Counted from the stretch's first letter, positions 7,333 through 16,506 are shown. The stretch is DNA of 44,357 nt from CAZWRV01 sp964636325 (GCA_964636325.1 CAZWRV010000049.1:1-44357); one strand, 5' to 3'. Made by a program: numbers and translations. Notes: generated by a model from the letters alone, not told the origin.

Positions 7333-9193
7333 TAATCCGCCTGGCCAGCAGCTTGTAGTTCCTGAAGAAACTGAACCGGGTTGCGTATAGATAGTAATAG
7401 TTGACCTCAAGGGGATGTTGTATCAATATATATCGTATGCCGAGCCGCTTCAATTTCTCTGCGCAGTCCCTGTCGCTGATCCCCTCCCGGCGCAGGAAGG
7501 CGACTTCAGGACTCCATACCGGAACGAGCCTTACGCGCCGGGCCTTCATTTCCACAAGCTTTCCGAAGAGGAAGGCGTCGTCGGAAAGTATCCGCGATCC
7601 TTCGGGAAGCGCGAGCACCTTCTCGACAAGAGTGCTGTCGTCCCTTTGCACGAACGCGCAGGATAAGTATTCGGAAGCCCTGAGCTTGAAGACGTTAATG
7701 GGCGTTGTCAGGTCTTGGAAACACGCCAGAGAAGCGGCGGCAAGGAGGATGCCGTATCCGGCGGACGGCCTTATCTTTGAATCCGGGCCCGCGAACAAGG
7801 ACGCGCCCGCCACGGCCATGAAGGCAAGCGCCGGGCTGAACACACGCAGCGAATGGAAAAGCCCGCCGGAAGTCTGACCGGCCGAATATGCCCACAGCAA
7901 GGCGAAAAGCAGCACCGGCGGAATAAATTGCCGCAATGGCCTTCTGCCGCGTGCTAGGGAGGCCGTACCGGCGGCCAGCGGAACTGCCGCAGTCGTCAGC
8001 AGAATCACTGAAAGATTGTGAAGCTTCAGCGCCGGTCTTACGGTAAGGCCGAGATATGACTGGCAGGTCTCGAGGAAGCCGGAGATGAAATCGTTCGTCG
8101 GGAACAGTCCAAAAACGATGTTGCCGTAGAACGGATTGCCGGTCAGCAGCCAGGTCCGGAAATACCATGGCAGGGCGAGGGCAAGGAAAGTCGCGCAGAA
8201 GACTGCCACGGCCTTGGCGCCGATCCGCCTGTGGAGCCCGGCCAAGACCCCTATCAGCACGAACGATAGCCCGTATTCCCTAGAAAGCGCGCCCAGCGCG
8301 GCGGCGAAGCCGGCCAGGACCGCAGACTCCGTCTCCGCACCTTTTCTCGCAAAGGCCATGAAAAAAAATGTTGAAACTGCGGAAATCGCGGTCAGCCCTG
8401 TTTCAATCCCGATGATGACGGAATAAAAGGAAAGCATGGAGCATGAAAATATCGCGACGGCATAGGTTCCGGCCTCGCGGCGCCCGAATGCGGATTTCGC
8501 GGTCTCATGGCAGAGAATCAGCAGAAGGATATACTGGAACGTCACATAAGGCGAGATCAAAGCCTTCGCGCAGACCCCGAAGCAGGCGTAGATCCAGAGG
8601 TATGAGAAGGAGACCATCGGCGGTATTGCGTCCACATAGAAGTAGTCCGCGAAGTCAGCCGCAGACATCGGCGGGTAGAATGAAAAGTTTCCAAGCTCGA
8701 ATATTTTGAGCGCCAGCAGGTTCCACCTGAACGTCTGGTCGCCGTCAAAGACGGTGAACGGCTGGAGCGCAGACCTGAGAGCCATCAGAGCGACCATCGC
8801 GGCGGCAGGCGCGATCAGAAACAGCTTCATCTTACCCGGGAGGCCTACGGCTGCACCTCCTTCTGCTCCCGGAACATCGGCGGGCTTGCCCTCAGGCAGG
8901 CATAGCTTCAATATTCTCATGCGCCATGACGGCTCTTCCTTGAACCTGCCGCAAGCCGCGACGATCAAGAAAAGCAAAACCACTGCTGTCGCCGCAGCAA
9001 GGCAAGCCGCGACAGAGAGGAAGCATATGCGGATATTGAAGACCTCCAGCAAGAAGATGCAATGGAAGAGGATGAGCGACGAAAGGATGAAGGAGGAGGC
9101 GATTGCCAACGGGCTTTTCAGCGTCCTGGACAGAAGCCAGCCGGGGATGAAAAATCCTAGCAGTAGGAAGATGCTTGAAGCCGCAGCGTTCAT
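7307..9193 (-). CDS. GT-C-type multi-pass membrane glycosyltransferase-like protein
   Basis: A 628-residue integral membrane protein with about a dozen hydrophobic segments and a C-terminal soluble part (about 480-628). Between TM3 and TM4 lies a loop with VFDGDQTFRWNLLALKIF; an acidic pair in the first large loop is typical of GT-C lipid-linked-sugar glycosyltransferases (ArnT/PMT/GT39-like). The LSREYGLSF stretch and aromatic-rich loops agree. No specific family or substrate can be assigned. The protein may transfer a sugar from a polyprenyl carrier to a lipid or surface protein in the periplasm. The start at 9193 lies only 6 bp from the hairpin of the upstream gene's terminator, and no good ribosome-binding site is visible. 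It overlaps the downstream squalene-cyclase-repeat gene by 26 bp. Confidence 0.75.
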   Translation of the reverse strand: MNAAASSIFLLLGFFIPGWLLSRTLKSPLAIASSFILSSLILFHCIFLLEVFNIRICFLSVAACLAAATAVVLLFLIVAACGRFKEEPSWRMRILKLCLPEGKPADVPGAEGGAAVGLPGKMKLFLIAPAAAMVALMALRSALQPFTVFDGDQTFRWNLLALKIFELGNFSFYPPMSAADFADYFYVDAIPPMVSFSYLWIYACFGVCAKALISPYVTFQYILLLILCHETAKSAFGRREAGTYAVAIFSCSMLSFYSVIIGIETGLTAISAVSTFFFMAFARKGAETESAVLAGFAAALGALSREYGLSFVLIGVLAGLHRRIGAKAVAVFCATFLALALPWYFRTWLLTGNPFYGNIVFGLFPTNDFISGFLETCQSYLGLTVRPALKLHNLSVILLTTAAVPLAAGTASLARGRRPLRQFIPPVLLFALLWAYSAGQTSGGLFHSLRVFSPALAFMAVAGASLFAGPDSKIRPSAGYGILLAAASLACFQDLTTPINVFKLRASEYLSCAFVQRDDSTLVEKVLALPEGSRILSDDAFLFGKLVEMKARRVRLVPVWSPEVAFLRREGISDRDCAEKLKRLGIRYILIQHPLEVNYYYLYATRFSFFRNYKLLARRINDDIYFLE

Positions 9194-9198
9194 ATGAA

Positions 9199-9229
9199 AT
9201 AAAAAAGCTGACGCTCATCGCGTCAGCTT
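9199..9229 (-). terminator. Rho-independent terminator of the corrinoid protein gene
   Basis: A perfect 10-bp stem (AAGCTGACGC 9205-9214, GCGTCAGCTT 9220-9229) with a 5-base loop is followed on the minus strand by six Ts (9201-9206). It ends the corrinoid protein transcript 33 bp after its stop. Because the next minus-strand gene starts at 9193, the hairpin also separates the two units or attenuates read-through. Confidence 0.9.
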
Positions 9230-9261
9230 CTGTTTCGCAGGACTCTTTTGACGAATCGGTA

Positions 9262-9897
9262 TTATGCCGCGACGAGGCTGTTGACCAGGTCCACAGCGGA
9301 GGCGGCGTCAGGGGCGTAACCGTCGGCGCCGATTTCCTTCGCGTAGCTGTCGGTCAGCGGGGCGCCGCCGACTATCGTCTTGGTCTTGATTCCGGCGGCC
9401 TTGACCGCGTCGACAGTGGCCTTCATCGAGCCCATGGTCGTGGTGAGGAGCGCGCTCATGGCGATGACGTTGGCCTTCTTCTCCTTCGCGGTGTTCACGA
9501 AGTTCGTGGGTTCGACGTTGACGCCCAGGTCGACGACCTCGTAGCCGGCGCCTTCAAGCATCATCCTGACGAGGTTCTTGCCGATGTCATGGAGGTCGCC
9601 CTTGACCGTGCCGATGACCACTATGCCCTTCGCCTTGACGTCGGAGCCCTTGAGGAGGGGCTTGAGCACGCCCATGCCGGCGTTCATCGCCCTGGCGGCG
9701 ATCAGGACTTCGGGGACATAGACCTGGTTGTTCTTGAACTTCTCGCCGATTATCGCCATGCCGGCGATCAAGCCCTGTTCGAGGATGTCCTTGATCTTGA
9801 TTTTCTTGTTCACTGCGTCCTCGACCATCGCCTTCACGTCGTTGGCCTTGCCCTTGATAAGGCTTTCCTTGATTGAGTTGAGAAGTTCTGCGCTCAT
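9262..9897 (-). CDS. Corrinoid (B12-binding) methyltransferase protein, MtbC/MttC type
   Basis: A 211-residue cytoplasmic protein. Residues about 1-88 form the B12-binding helical cap (IIGEKFKNNQVYVPEVLIAA). The Rossmann-like B12 domain follows with GTVKGDLHDIGKNLV, which contains the DxHxxG motif whose His is the lower ligand of cobalt, and with SALLTTTMGSM and VGGAPLTDSYAKEIGADGYA. The size and motifs match the small corrinoid shuttle proteins of methylamine/methanol-type methyl transfer systems, which carry a methyl group between a substrate-specific methyltransferase and a second methyltransferase. Neither partner is in the window, so the substrate is unknown. The start at 9897 follows AAAAAGGAGCCGTA. 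It is divergent from a PocR-AraC regulator that probably controls it. Confidence 0.93.
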   Translation of the reverse strand: MSAELLNSIKESLIKGKANDVKAMVEDAVNKKIKIKDILEQGLIAGMAIIGEKFKNNQVYVPEVLIAARAMNAGMGVLKPLLKGSDVKAKGIVVIGTVKGDLHDIGKNLVRMMLEGAGYEVVDLGVNVEPTNFVNTAKEKKANVIAMSALLTTTMGSMKATVDAVKAAGIKTKTIVGGAPLTDSYAKEIGADGYAPDAASAVDLVNSLVAA

Positions 9898-9960
9898 TAC
9901 GGCTCCTTTTTGAGGTTACTGTTGAAATTGCAGAAAAATCTTCATTTTAAATTATCAAAA

Positions 9961-10012
9961 AATACCAAAACGCTGTATTTTAACTTGTATAAAATAAGTT
10001 TTTTTTGGTATT
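9961..10012. promoter_or_regulatory. Candidate operator: perfect inverted repeat between corrinoid gene and PocR-AraC gene
   Basis: AATACCAAAA (9961-9970) and its exact reverse complement TTTTGGTATT (10003-10012) lie in the 128-bp A/T-rich spacer between two divergent genes. They are offset by 42 bp, about four helical turns, so they face the same side of the DNA. This suits a dimeric AraC-type regulator; the likely binder is the adjacent PocR-AraC protein, repressing itself and switching the corrinoid gene. The binding is inferred. Confidence 0.6.
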
Positions 10013-10025
10013 ATCCTGCAAAACC

Positions 10026-11312
10026 ATGGCAAACTTCGACAAAGACATGTTGAAAAGGATTGAAACTGTCCTGGGCAGTCTCGACCACTACGCCCACTGC
10101 GGTGCGGTCTACCACGACATTGCCGGGGGCATTCCGCCGCTGTCCGGCAGGGCGTTCTGCCGTCTATGCGCGGCCTGCGTGAAACATGGCCGCGCGGGCA
10201 ACTTCTGCCGCCAGGCGGCGATCTCCGGGGCCTACCGCGCGTCCGCCATGGGCGACACCTACAGCTTCCGCTGCTGGCTGGGCCTTTCCGCGCTGGTGAT
10301 ACCGGTGTCGCCGAAGGGTTCTGACATAAAAGGGGCGATCGAGGTCGGGGGCATCCTGCGCCGCGGCGAGCTGCAGAAGCGCCAGCACCAGATCATCTCC
10401 GTCCTGAGGTCGGTCGGCGCCGAGGAGCACCTCGAGTCTTTCCTCAACGCGTTCCAGGGTATCGACGAGATGCCCGAGCTGAACGTGGAGCATCTGAGCT
10501 CGTTCCTGAAGGAATCCCTTTTCTCATCGGGGCTGCTAGACTCGAAGGGCTTCGACGAGAGCCATGCGTCCTGGCTCCAGCAGCAGAGGATCGAGGACAG
10601 CATGAAGACCATCGGCCCCGGCGAAAGGGGCGGGGCGCGGAAGCGGATACTCATGGCGATGGATGAGCTGGTCGCGATGATCCGCGAGGAAAGGCGCGAG
10701 GCTGAAATCATCAGGAGGACGGACGAGCTGCTCGCGCTGATCAAGATCGAATCCTCCGACGATCTCGGCCACGCCAAGGCGCTCGCCCTGCCGGCCCTCT
10801 CGCTAATGGCATCCGACTCGATCGTCTCCGGCGGTAAGTGGTCCGGCGCCGTGGCGCTGAACTCGATGAGGATAGAGGAGCTCGAGAAGATTTCCACGAT
10901 GAAGGATCTGTGCTTCTGGATCGAAACGCTCTTCACCGCCCGCGCTAAGAAGGCGGTGGCGAAGGACGGGCCGGAGGAGACCCTCTCGTCCAAGGTTATA
11001 AAGCACCTCCACCAGAACTACGGCCGAAAGATCGTGCTCAGGGATCTGGCGAAGGCGGTCGGCGAAAGCAGCTCCTCGGTCATGCACAAGCTCAAGGCCG
11101 AGACCGGCCAGACATACACCCAGATGCTCAACAGCATCCGCGTGAAGGAGGCCAAGAGGCTGCTCGCGTTCACCGCCCTCCCGCTCGGCGAAATCAGCAT
11201 CAGGTGCGGATTCAAGGACCAGAGCTACTTCTCCAAGATATTCACGAAATACGTCAACATCGGCCCCCGCGAATTCCGCAGAATGCTCAACGTCAGCTTC
11301 AAGCGCTCATGA
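10026..11312 (+). CDS. PocR-domain AraC-family transcriptional regulator
   Basis: A 428-residue cytoplasmic regulator. The N-terminal part (about 1-165) is a PocR sensory domain with its conserved cysteines (AFCRLCAACVKHGRAGNFCRQ) and GLSALVIPVS plus GAIEVGGILRRGELQ. PocR domains bind small ligands such as 1,2-propanediol in the founding member. The centre (165-310) is helical with acidic/arginine coiled-coil stretches. The C-terminal 100 residues are an AraC double helix-turn-helix: LRDLAKAVGESSSSVMHKLK, then ISIRCGFKDQSYFSKIFTKY and GPREFRRML. It is divergent from a corrinoid protein gene, a frequent pairing in methyl-transfer loci. ATG 10026 is preferred; an in-frame TTG at 10005 is less likely. 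It overlaps the next gene by ATGA. Confidence 0.9.
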   Translation: MANFDKDMLKRIETVLGSLDHYAHCGAVYHDIAGGIPPLSGRAFCRLCAACVKHGRAGNFCRQAAISGAYRASAMGDTYSFRCWLGLSALVIPVSPKGSDIKGAIEVGGILRRGELQKRQHQIISVLRSVGAEEHLESFLNAFQGIDEMPELNVEHLSSFLKESLFSSGLLDSKGFDESHASWLQQQRIEDSMKTIGPGERGGARKRILMAMDELVAMIREERREAEIIRRTDELLALIKIESSDDLGHAKALALPALSLMASDSIVSGGKWSGAVALNSMRIEELEKISTMKDLCFWIETLFTARAKKAVAKDGPEETLSSKVIKHLHQNYGRKIVLRDLAKAVGESSSSVMHKLKAETGQTYTQMLNSIRVKEAKRLLAFTALPLGEISIRCGFKDQSYFSKIFTKYVNIGPREFRRMLNVSFKRS

Positions 11313-12685
11313 GAAGTTTCGACCATGACATGAAGATAATTTCGGCGCGGCTGCGGACCTGCGGCAGGGATCTCGGCGCGATCGTCGTGGAGAGCTTCGC
11401 CTCCGGCAGGCCGGCGGACAGGATCCTGGCCGGGCATCTGAGGGAGTCGCGCAAACGCGGTTCCTCCGACCGCAGGCTCCTGGGCGAGTCGCTGTTCTCA
11501 GTCTTCCGCTGGTGGGGCTTCATACGGAAGATCTGGGATGATGCCAGGAAGCTGGAATCTGCGAATTCCGCGGAAGCAGGATCGTCCGGAAGATCAGCCG
11601 GGCCGGATGAAGTCCTTATACATCGGATCATATTCTTCGCGCTCATGATGGACAGTTTTCAGGACGACGTGGTGCTTTCGTTCCTCGCCGACAAGAGCGG
11701 ATTCCCTAAGGGCCGGCTCGAAGGGACGAGGGCGTTCGGCGATCCTGTCCGCAGGGCGTCTGAAATAGCCAGGCTGCTGGGCGTGGGAGATGTCAGGTTT
11801 TCGACGAACGATCTTGTCCCGGAATGGTGCCTGCCTCTACTGCCGCCTGGGATCGACACTCATGAGCTGGTCCGCTGGCAGCAGAGGCGTCCGCCTATGT
11901 GGCTGCGGCTCCGCATCCCGGAAGCGGAGAAGCAAATCGCGGACGAAATTGGCAGTCTCGGCATGAGGGCGTCCCGCCACCCGCGGATTGGGGTGGCGCT
12001 GAGACTGGACAATCCCAGGATCAATCTTTATTCCCTGGAAACTTTCAGGGGCGGCCTCTTCGAAGTGCAGGATCTGGCGTCGCAGATGATAGGCCTGTCC
12101 TGCGCCCCTCGGCCCGGCGAAAGATGGTGGGACGCCTGCGCGGGGGCCGGCGGGAAGAGCCTCCAGCTCGCGTCGATCATGGAGGGCAAGGGGACGGTAG
12201 TCGCGTCCGACATCCGCGAATACAAGCTCGATGACCTCAGGAAAAGGGCGCGCCGCGCCGACCTCCACAACATCCGATGCGAAGCATGGGACGGCTCGCC
12301 GCTGAAAAAGAGCAAACAGGGGAGCTTCGACGGAGTACTAGTGGACGCGCCATGCTCATGCTCGGGAACCTGGCGAAGGAATCCTGACGCCAGATGGACC
12401 GGTTCCGCCTCGGAGATCCCCGAGATGGCCATGCTCCAGTTGAAGATCCTTTCCGCCGCGGCGTCGGGCGTAAGGAAGGGCGGAGTGCTGGTCTATGCGA
12501 CTTGCTCGCTCTTTGTCCCCGAGAACGAGGCGGTTGTGGATAAATTCATGGAAAGCTGCCCGGAGTTCCGGCTTGAACCGTTCGGGAATCCGCAGACCGG
12601 GGAGAAGACCGACGGACTTCTTAGGATATATCCGTGGGACGGCGACTGCGACTCGATCTTCGCGGCGAGATTCCGGAGGGGATAA
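11309..12685 (+). CDS. RsmB/NOP2-family RNA (cytosine-C5)-methyltransferase
   Basis: A 458-residue SAM-dependent enzyme that should methylate C5 of a cytosine in RNA. The C-terminal half carries the family motifs in order: WWDACAGAGGKSLQLASI (SAM-binding motif I), VVASDIREYKLDDLRKRA (motif II), VLVDAPCSCSGTWRRNPDAR (motif IV with the PC cysteine) and VLVYATCSLFVPENE (motif VI with the TCS catalytic cysteine). Both cysteines needed for m5C chemistry are present. The N-terminal 180 residues are helical and divergent; the NusB-like part of RsmB is not clearly recognisable. The start ATG 11309 overlaps the stop of the AraC-type gene (ATGA), so the two are coupled despite no obvious functional link. 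Whether the target is rRNA or tRNA cannot be told from sequence. Confidence 0.88.
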   Translation: MRSFDHDMKIISARLRTCGRDLGAIVVESFASGRPADRILAGHLRESRKRGSSDRRLLGESLFSVFRWWGFIRKIWDDARKLESANSAEAGSSGRSAGPDEVLIHRIIFFALMMDSFQDDVVLSFLADKSGFPKGRLEGTRAFGDPVRRASEIARLLGVGDVRFSTNDLVPEWCLPLLPPGIDTHELVRWQQRRPPMWLRLRIPEAEKQIADEIGSLGMRASRHPRIGVALRLDNPRINLYSLETFRGGLFEVQDLASQMIGLSCAPRPGERWWDACAGAGGKSLQLASIMEGKGTVVASDIREYKLDDLRKRARRADLHNIRCEAWDGSPLKKSKQGSFDGVLVDAPCSCSGTWRRNPDARWTGSASEIPEMAMLQLKILSAAASGVRKGGVLVYATCSLFVPENEAVVDKFMESCPEFRLEPFGNPQTGEKTDGLLRIYPWDGDCDSIFAARFRRG

Positions 12686-12760
12686 TCGAAGCGCCGATGA
12701 TCGTCCGCGGCCGGAGATGAAGACGCCATCAGACGACGGAGGTGGAAAACCTACAGCCCG

Positions 12761-14476
12761 CTATTCCGGCGATTTATGGTTTCCCCGGGGCTCCTGAGTG
12801 TTCATATCCGGCGCCTTTTCCTCGGACTTCTTCTCCTGAGTCTTCAGCGCGCCGGCCGTTATCAGCGTGCCTTTCCAGAGGTAGAGCTTGGCGTCCCTTC
12901 TCACGGCGAGCGGCTTCTGCGTGAGATTTTCCCAGTTCCTTTCCGGCGTGGTGGGGTAGTTTGAGGCCAGGAGGTAGACCACCTTTTCGCTGGCCGGAAT
13001 CTCCTTGAGCGACTCCTTGAGCTTGCGGACCTTGCAGTTGAGGTAGAGGCACGGGGCGTAGAGGCCGCCGATGTCCCTCTCCTTGTAGATGACCGTCCTG
13101 GCGAGGATGTCGGCGGGGATCTTCGAACGTATCTTCTCGGCCATAGTCCTGTTGTCCTGGTCCAGGGCCTGGAATGGCGCGAAGAGCGCCCAGTAGCAGA
13201 GGGCGCCGGCGAGGCAGAGCAGGGTGATGGTCGCCCATATCTGGGGGAAGCGCCTGTTCTTTATCAAGGCTATCACAAGTATGGCCGCGGAAGCCTGGAT
13301 TATCCCGGCTATCTTGTGCGTCTCATGGAAAGACATGCCCTTTTCAAGCGGGATGAGATCATCGATCCAGTGAATTGGAATGGCATAAAAGGCGAGGATG
13401 GCGAAGGAGGCGATCGACGCCGGCAGAAGGCAGAAGTTCAGCACTGAAGTGATCATCCTGCCGTGGCGTCTCACGAGAAGCCAGTAGTTGGAGGCGGTCA
13501 GGATGGCGAGCGGCGCCGCCAGGATCGTCATCTCGCGCCAGTTGACCGACGGAGTGATCCAGAACATGAAGAACAGCGAATAGAAGATGGTCCTGAGAAA
13601 CCTGTTGAAGACCGGATTCTTCTCGATCGGGTGGTATGCCGGGCAGAATGCGGGCCAGGCAAGCGCGGACCAGGGCAGGAAGCGCAGGAAGAATTCGAAG
13701 GGGAACACTACTAGCTGGCCGAAGTAGTCCGACAGGCTGGTGGACTCGATCGGCATCTGGCGGAACGGGATGTCAGTTCCTACCGACCATCTGGGGATCC
13801 CCCAGAAGAGGACGAATCCCGCGAGCACGGCAAGCCCCGCCAAGAATCCCGGCTTCCTGAGCCGGGACCATATCGTAAGGGGACGCCGCAGGAAAATGAA
13901 AGGCAGTGCGCAGTAGAACATGGCATGCCAGCCGGTAGTGTAGAACGCCAGGCCGCAGAACAGCATCGCGAAGAACCATGCCGCGTTCCATCTTCCCTGG
14001 CCCGCGCCCAGCGTGAACCACACAAGCCATGCCGAGACGACGAAGACGTTACCGAGGGCGTCGGGATAGCCGTCCAGGGACTTCTCTATCACGAGCAGGA
14101 ACGTCATGACCGCCGCGGCGGCGATCAGCCCGGCCTCGTCATCGAGGGAACGCCTCCCCGCCTCCCAGCATATTATGGCGAGCGCGGCCACCGACAGCAC
14201 CGATATGAGCCGCAGGCCGAGCTCGTAGCCGAATCCGACCTTGTATAGGAGCGCGACCATCCACGGGAAGAGGGGGAACGAAGATATCATCTCGCCCTGG
14301 GCCTGCGTACCCGGCTTCAGGAGGTTCATCTCGGCCGCCATCGCCGCATAATAGCCCTCGTCCCAGCGCAGCTCCCGCTCGTGGAGCTGGTAGATTGAAT
14401 AGAGCGCCACGAAGACAAGGCAGAAAAAAAGGGCCGCATAGCCTTTGGCGAACGGTTTTTCCTCGTATACGGGCAC
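12761..14476 (-). CDS. GT39/ArnT-like membrane glycosyltransferase
   Basis: A 571-residue polytopic membrane protein. After TM1 (about 11-29) comes LHERELRWDEGYYAAMAAEM, the (R/E)WDE-acidic motif of the first periplasmic loop in ArnT/PMT (GT39, GT-C fold) enzymes, which use a polyprenyl-phosphate sugar to modify lipid A or proteins. Around ten further hydrophobic helices follow, then a soluble C-terminal domain (about 450-571) and a charged tail. The start is a GTG at 14476 behind GGAGGA; the open frame continues to 15019 but the extra part lies antisense to tmk and in low-complexity DNA. The acceptor is unknown. It is divergent from the tmk operon. Confidence 0.82.
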   Translation of the reverse strand: MPVYEEKPFAKGYAALFFCLVFVALYSIYQLHERELRWDEGYYAAMAAEMNLLKPGTQAQGEMISSFPLFPWMVALLYKVGFGYELGLRLISVLSVAALAIICWEAGRRSLDDEAGLIAAAAVMTFLLVIEKSLDGYPDALGNVFVVSAWLVWFTLGAGQGRWNAAWFFAMLFCGLAFYTTGWHAMFYCALPFIFLRRPLTIWSRLRKPGFLAGLAVLAGFVLFWGIPRWSVGTDIPFRQMPIESTSLSDYFGQLVVFPFEFFLRFLPWSALAWPAFCPAYHPIEKNPVFNRFLRTIFYSLFFMFWITPSVNWREMTILAAPLAILTASNYWLLVRRHGRMITSVLNFCLLPASIASFAILAFYAIPIHWIDDLIPLEKGMSFHETHKIAGIIQASAAILVIALIKNRRFPQIWATITLLCLAGALCYWALFAPFQALDQDNRTMAEKIRSKIPADILARTVIYKERDIGGLYAPCLYLNCKVRKLKESLKEIPASEKVVYLLASNYPTTPERNWENLTQKPLAVRRDAKLYLWKGTLITAGALKTQEKKSEEKAPDMNTQEPRGNHKSPE

Positions 14477-14534
14477 GGCGACTTCCTCCAGGCTCAAACT
14501 GATAAAATAATCAGCCAAATTTGTTCTTGCTATA

Positions 14535-14765
14535 AAAACAAAGAGAAATATGTTAATAAGCCCTGAGGCCGGAACGCCGGATATCTGAATGCGAATGATG
14601 AATCGTAGATGGCGAATCGCAAGGATGGCCGCGAGTCGCTGGTCGCGAGCCTTCTTGAAATTAGAAACTTGAAATTGGGAACTTGAGAAATGTGGCAGTC
14701 GCCGGCACCAAGTCTTTGACACCTGAACCCTGACATCTGAAACACTGAACCCCCTTATCTCATCT
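14535..14765. repeat. Word-like degenerate repeat spacer
   Basis: The 294-bp gap between two divergent genes has no credible gene. Most of it is made of short near-repeats: GAAATTAGAAACTTGAAATT, CCTGAACCCTGACATCTGAA and CACTGAACCC near 14656-14755, and ATCGTAGATGGCGAATCGCA with GAGTCGCTGGTCGCGAG near 14598-14648. This looks like slippage-expanded low-complexity DNA. Similar texture is seen at 36537-36606, 37364-37465 and inside some island genes. Confidence 0.55.
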
Positions 14766-14770
14766 TTGAC

Positions 14771-15421
14771 ATGCTCAACAGGAATCCAGACGCCTTCTTC
14801 ATAACCTTCGAGGGGCCCGAATGCGCCGGCAAGACGACGCAGATCAGGCTGCTGGAGGAGCATTTCAACGCTGCCGGCAGGCGCCACATCAGCACGCGCG
14901 AGCCGGGCGGAACCGTTGTCGGCGAGGAGCTCAGGAGGATTGTGAAGCATCATGTCGGCGAGTCGGCGGTGGTGGACGAGGCGGAGCTGCTTCTCTTCGC
15001 CGCGAGCCGCGCCCAGCACGTCCGCAAAGTGATACTTCCGGCCCTCGACCAGGGCCTGGCGGTGATCTGCGACCGCTTCACGGACTCCACGCTCGCATAC
15101 CAGGGCTACGCGCGCGGGCTCGACCTGGGCTTCATCAGGTCGCTCAACGACTTCGCCGCCTGCGGCTGCGTACCTGATCTGACGGTGGTGCTCGATCTGA
15201 CCCCCGAGCAGAGCCTAGAAAGGGGTTCCCGACGGCAGGAGACGCTTTTCGTAGAGGACCGGATCGAGTCCGAAAAGATAGACTTCCACAGACGCGTCAG
15301 GGAAGGCTTCCTGAGGATCGCCAGGGAGGAGCCCGAGAGGGTGAAAGTCCTCTGCGCCGCCAGGCCTGTCGAGGCCATCCATTCAGACATCCTGGAGCTT
15401 TTGAAACATGCCTCTGAATGA
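14771..15421 (+). CDS. tmk: Thymidylate kinase
   Basis: A 216-residue dTMP kinase, which converts dTMP to dTDP with ATP in DNA precursor synthesis. The P-loop is FEGPECAGKTTQ (about residues 12-23), followed by the DR(F/Y) motif in VICDRFTDSTLAYQGYARGL and the strand LTVVLDLTPEQSLERG. The lid region has RRQ...EDRIESEKIDFHRRVREGF. Length and motif order are those of bacterial Tmk. It begins the plus-strand group tmk-holB-gpmI and overlaps holB by 14 bp, the classic tmk-holB pairing. No strong ribosome-binding site is visible before ATG 14771, but the N-terminus fits the family. Confidence 0.95.
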   Translation: MLNRNPDAFFITFEGPECAGKTTQIRLLEEHFNAAGRRHISTREPGGTVVGEELRRIVKHHVGESAVVDEAELLLFAASRAQHVRKVILPALDQGLAVICDRFTDSTLAYQGYARGLDLGFIRSLNDFAACGCVPDLTVVLDLTPEQSLERGSRRQETLFVEDRIESEKIDFHRRVREGFLRIAREEPERVKVLCAARPVEAIHSDILELLKHASE

Positions 15422-16478
15422 CTTCAAGGACAGGTTCCCAGCCATCGTCGCAGCGCTCACCAACGCCAGGCGCGGCGGCAGGATGAGCCACGCCTACCTG
15501 GTCTACAGCGACAACCCGGCCCTCAGCAGGGAGTTCTCCTCCGCCCTCGCGCAGGCGTGCGCATGCCCCTGCCCCATAGGCGGAGACGCCTGCGGCGCCT
15601 GCGCCGTATGCCGGCAGATCGCCAAGGGGAACTATCCTGACATGATGAGCCTCTCCCCCGTTTCCAAGGGCAGGAACATCAGGATCGGCAAGGACAGCGA
15701 CGAGCCCGACACATACCGCAGCTTCGAATATTTCTTCTACCTCAGGGGCTCCTCGGACGGCGGCCGCAAGATCGGCTTAATCTACGAGGCCGAATGCATG
15801 ACCGAGGAGGCGCAGAACGCCTTCCTAAAGACGCTAGAGGAACCGCCGGGGAACAGCGTCTTCATCCTCTGCACGCCCAAGCCGTTCCAGCTCCTGCCGA
15901 CCATCAGGTCAAGGTGCCAGTTCATCGTGCCCATGACCAACTCCGTCGAATACGGATTTCCGGGCTCGCAGGAAATACTAGGCGCCCTCGAAAGGCTGCA
16001 CGCCATCCGGGCAGGGGACCTCCTTGCCGCGGAGCAGTGCGCGTCGGCCATCATCGCCGCGGTCAAGGAACTCGAGGCGAAGGCGGAGGAAATCGTGGGG
16101 GCGAAGTGGAGCGACAGGAAGCTCAAGGAATACATTCAGGATCTCGACAAGACCAGAAGGAGGAGGTTGGAGGAGCGCAGGGAGGCGGAGGAAAAAGCCG
16201 AATATCTCAAGTTCCGCGAGCAGTTCGCCAGCATGATACACGTGTTCTTCTCGCAAATCTACCTGCTCGCCTGCGGCGCCGCCGTGGAGGATATTCCGAA
16301 CCCCGAGCTCGTCCGGAACATAGCTCCGCCCGCAGCCCCGGACTCCGGCGCCGAAGGCCGCGCGCTGCGTCAGCTAAAGGCGGCGGACAGCCTCCTCGAG
16401 TCGCTCTCATGGTCCGTCGTCGACGCGCTTGCAATAAGAAGCTTTTGCATCGAGGCCGCCAGGGCGGCAGGAAAATGA
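15408..16478 (+). CDS. holB: DNA polymerase III delta-prime subunit
   Basis: A 356-residue clamp-loader subunit that helps load the sliding clamp on DNA. It has the zinc-binding cysteine cluster (CACPCPIGGDACGACAVC, about 46-63), KIGLIYEAECMTEEAQNAFLKTLEEPP (the Walker-B/sensor region typical of DnaX/HolB) and IRSRCQFIVP (sensor/SRC motif). The region that holds the P-loop in DnaX reads HAYLVYSDNPALSREFSSAL here, with no GKT, so it should not bind ATP by itself; loss of ATPase function is known for delta-prime. A basic coiled-coil segment (about 225-270) follows. It starts inside the end of tmk (14-bp overlap). The gpmI gene follows after 28 bp. Confidence 0.9.
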   Translation: MPLNDFKDRFPAIVAALTNARRGGRMSHAYLVYSDNPALSREFSSALAQACACPCPIGGDACGACAVCRQIAKGNYPDMMSLSPVSKGRNIRIGKDSDEPDTYRSFEYFFYLRGSSDGGRKIGLIYEAECMTEEAQNAFLKTLEEPPGNSVFILCTPKPFQLLPTIRSRCQFIVPMTNSVEYGFPGSQEILGALERLHAIRAGDLLAAEQCASAIIAAVKELEAKAEEIVGAKWSDRKLKEYIQDLDKTRRRRLEERREAEEKAEYLKFREQFASMIHVFFSQIYLLACGAAVEDIPNPELVRNIAPPAAPDSGAEGRALRQLKAADSLLESLSWSVVDALAIRSFCIEAARAAGK

Positions 16479-16506
16479 GAACAACTGGCATGAGAAGGAG
16501 AATCTA

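Noticed and set aside
14477..15019. N-terminal extension of the GT39-like gene
   Set aside because: The frame is open but runs antisense to tmk and through low-complexity DNA. A GTG at 14476 with GGAGGA upstream gives the expected start before TM1.
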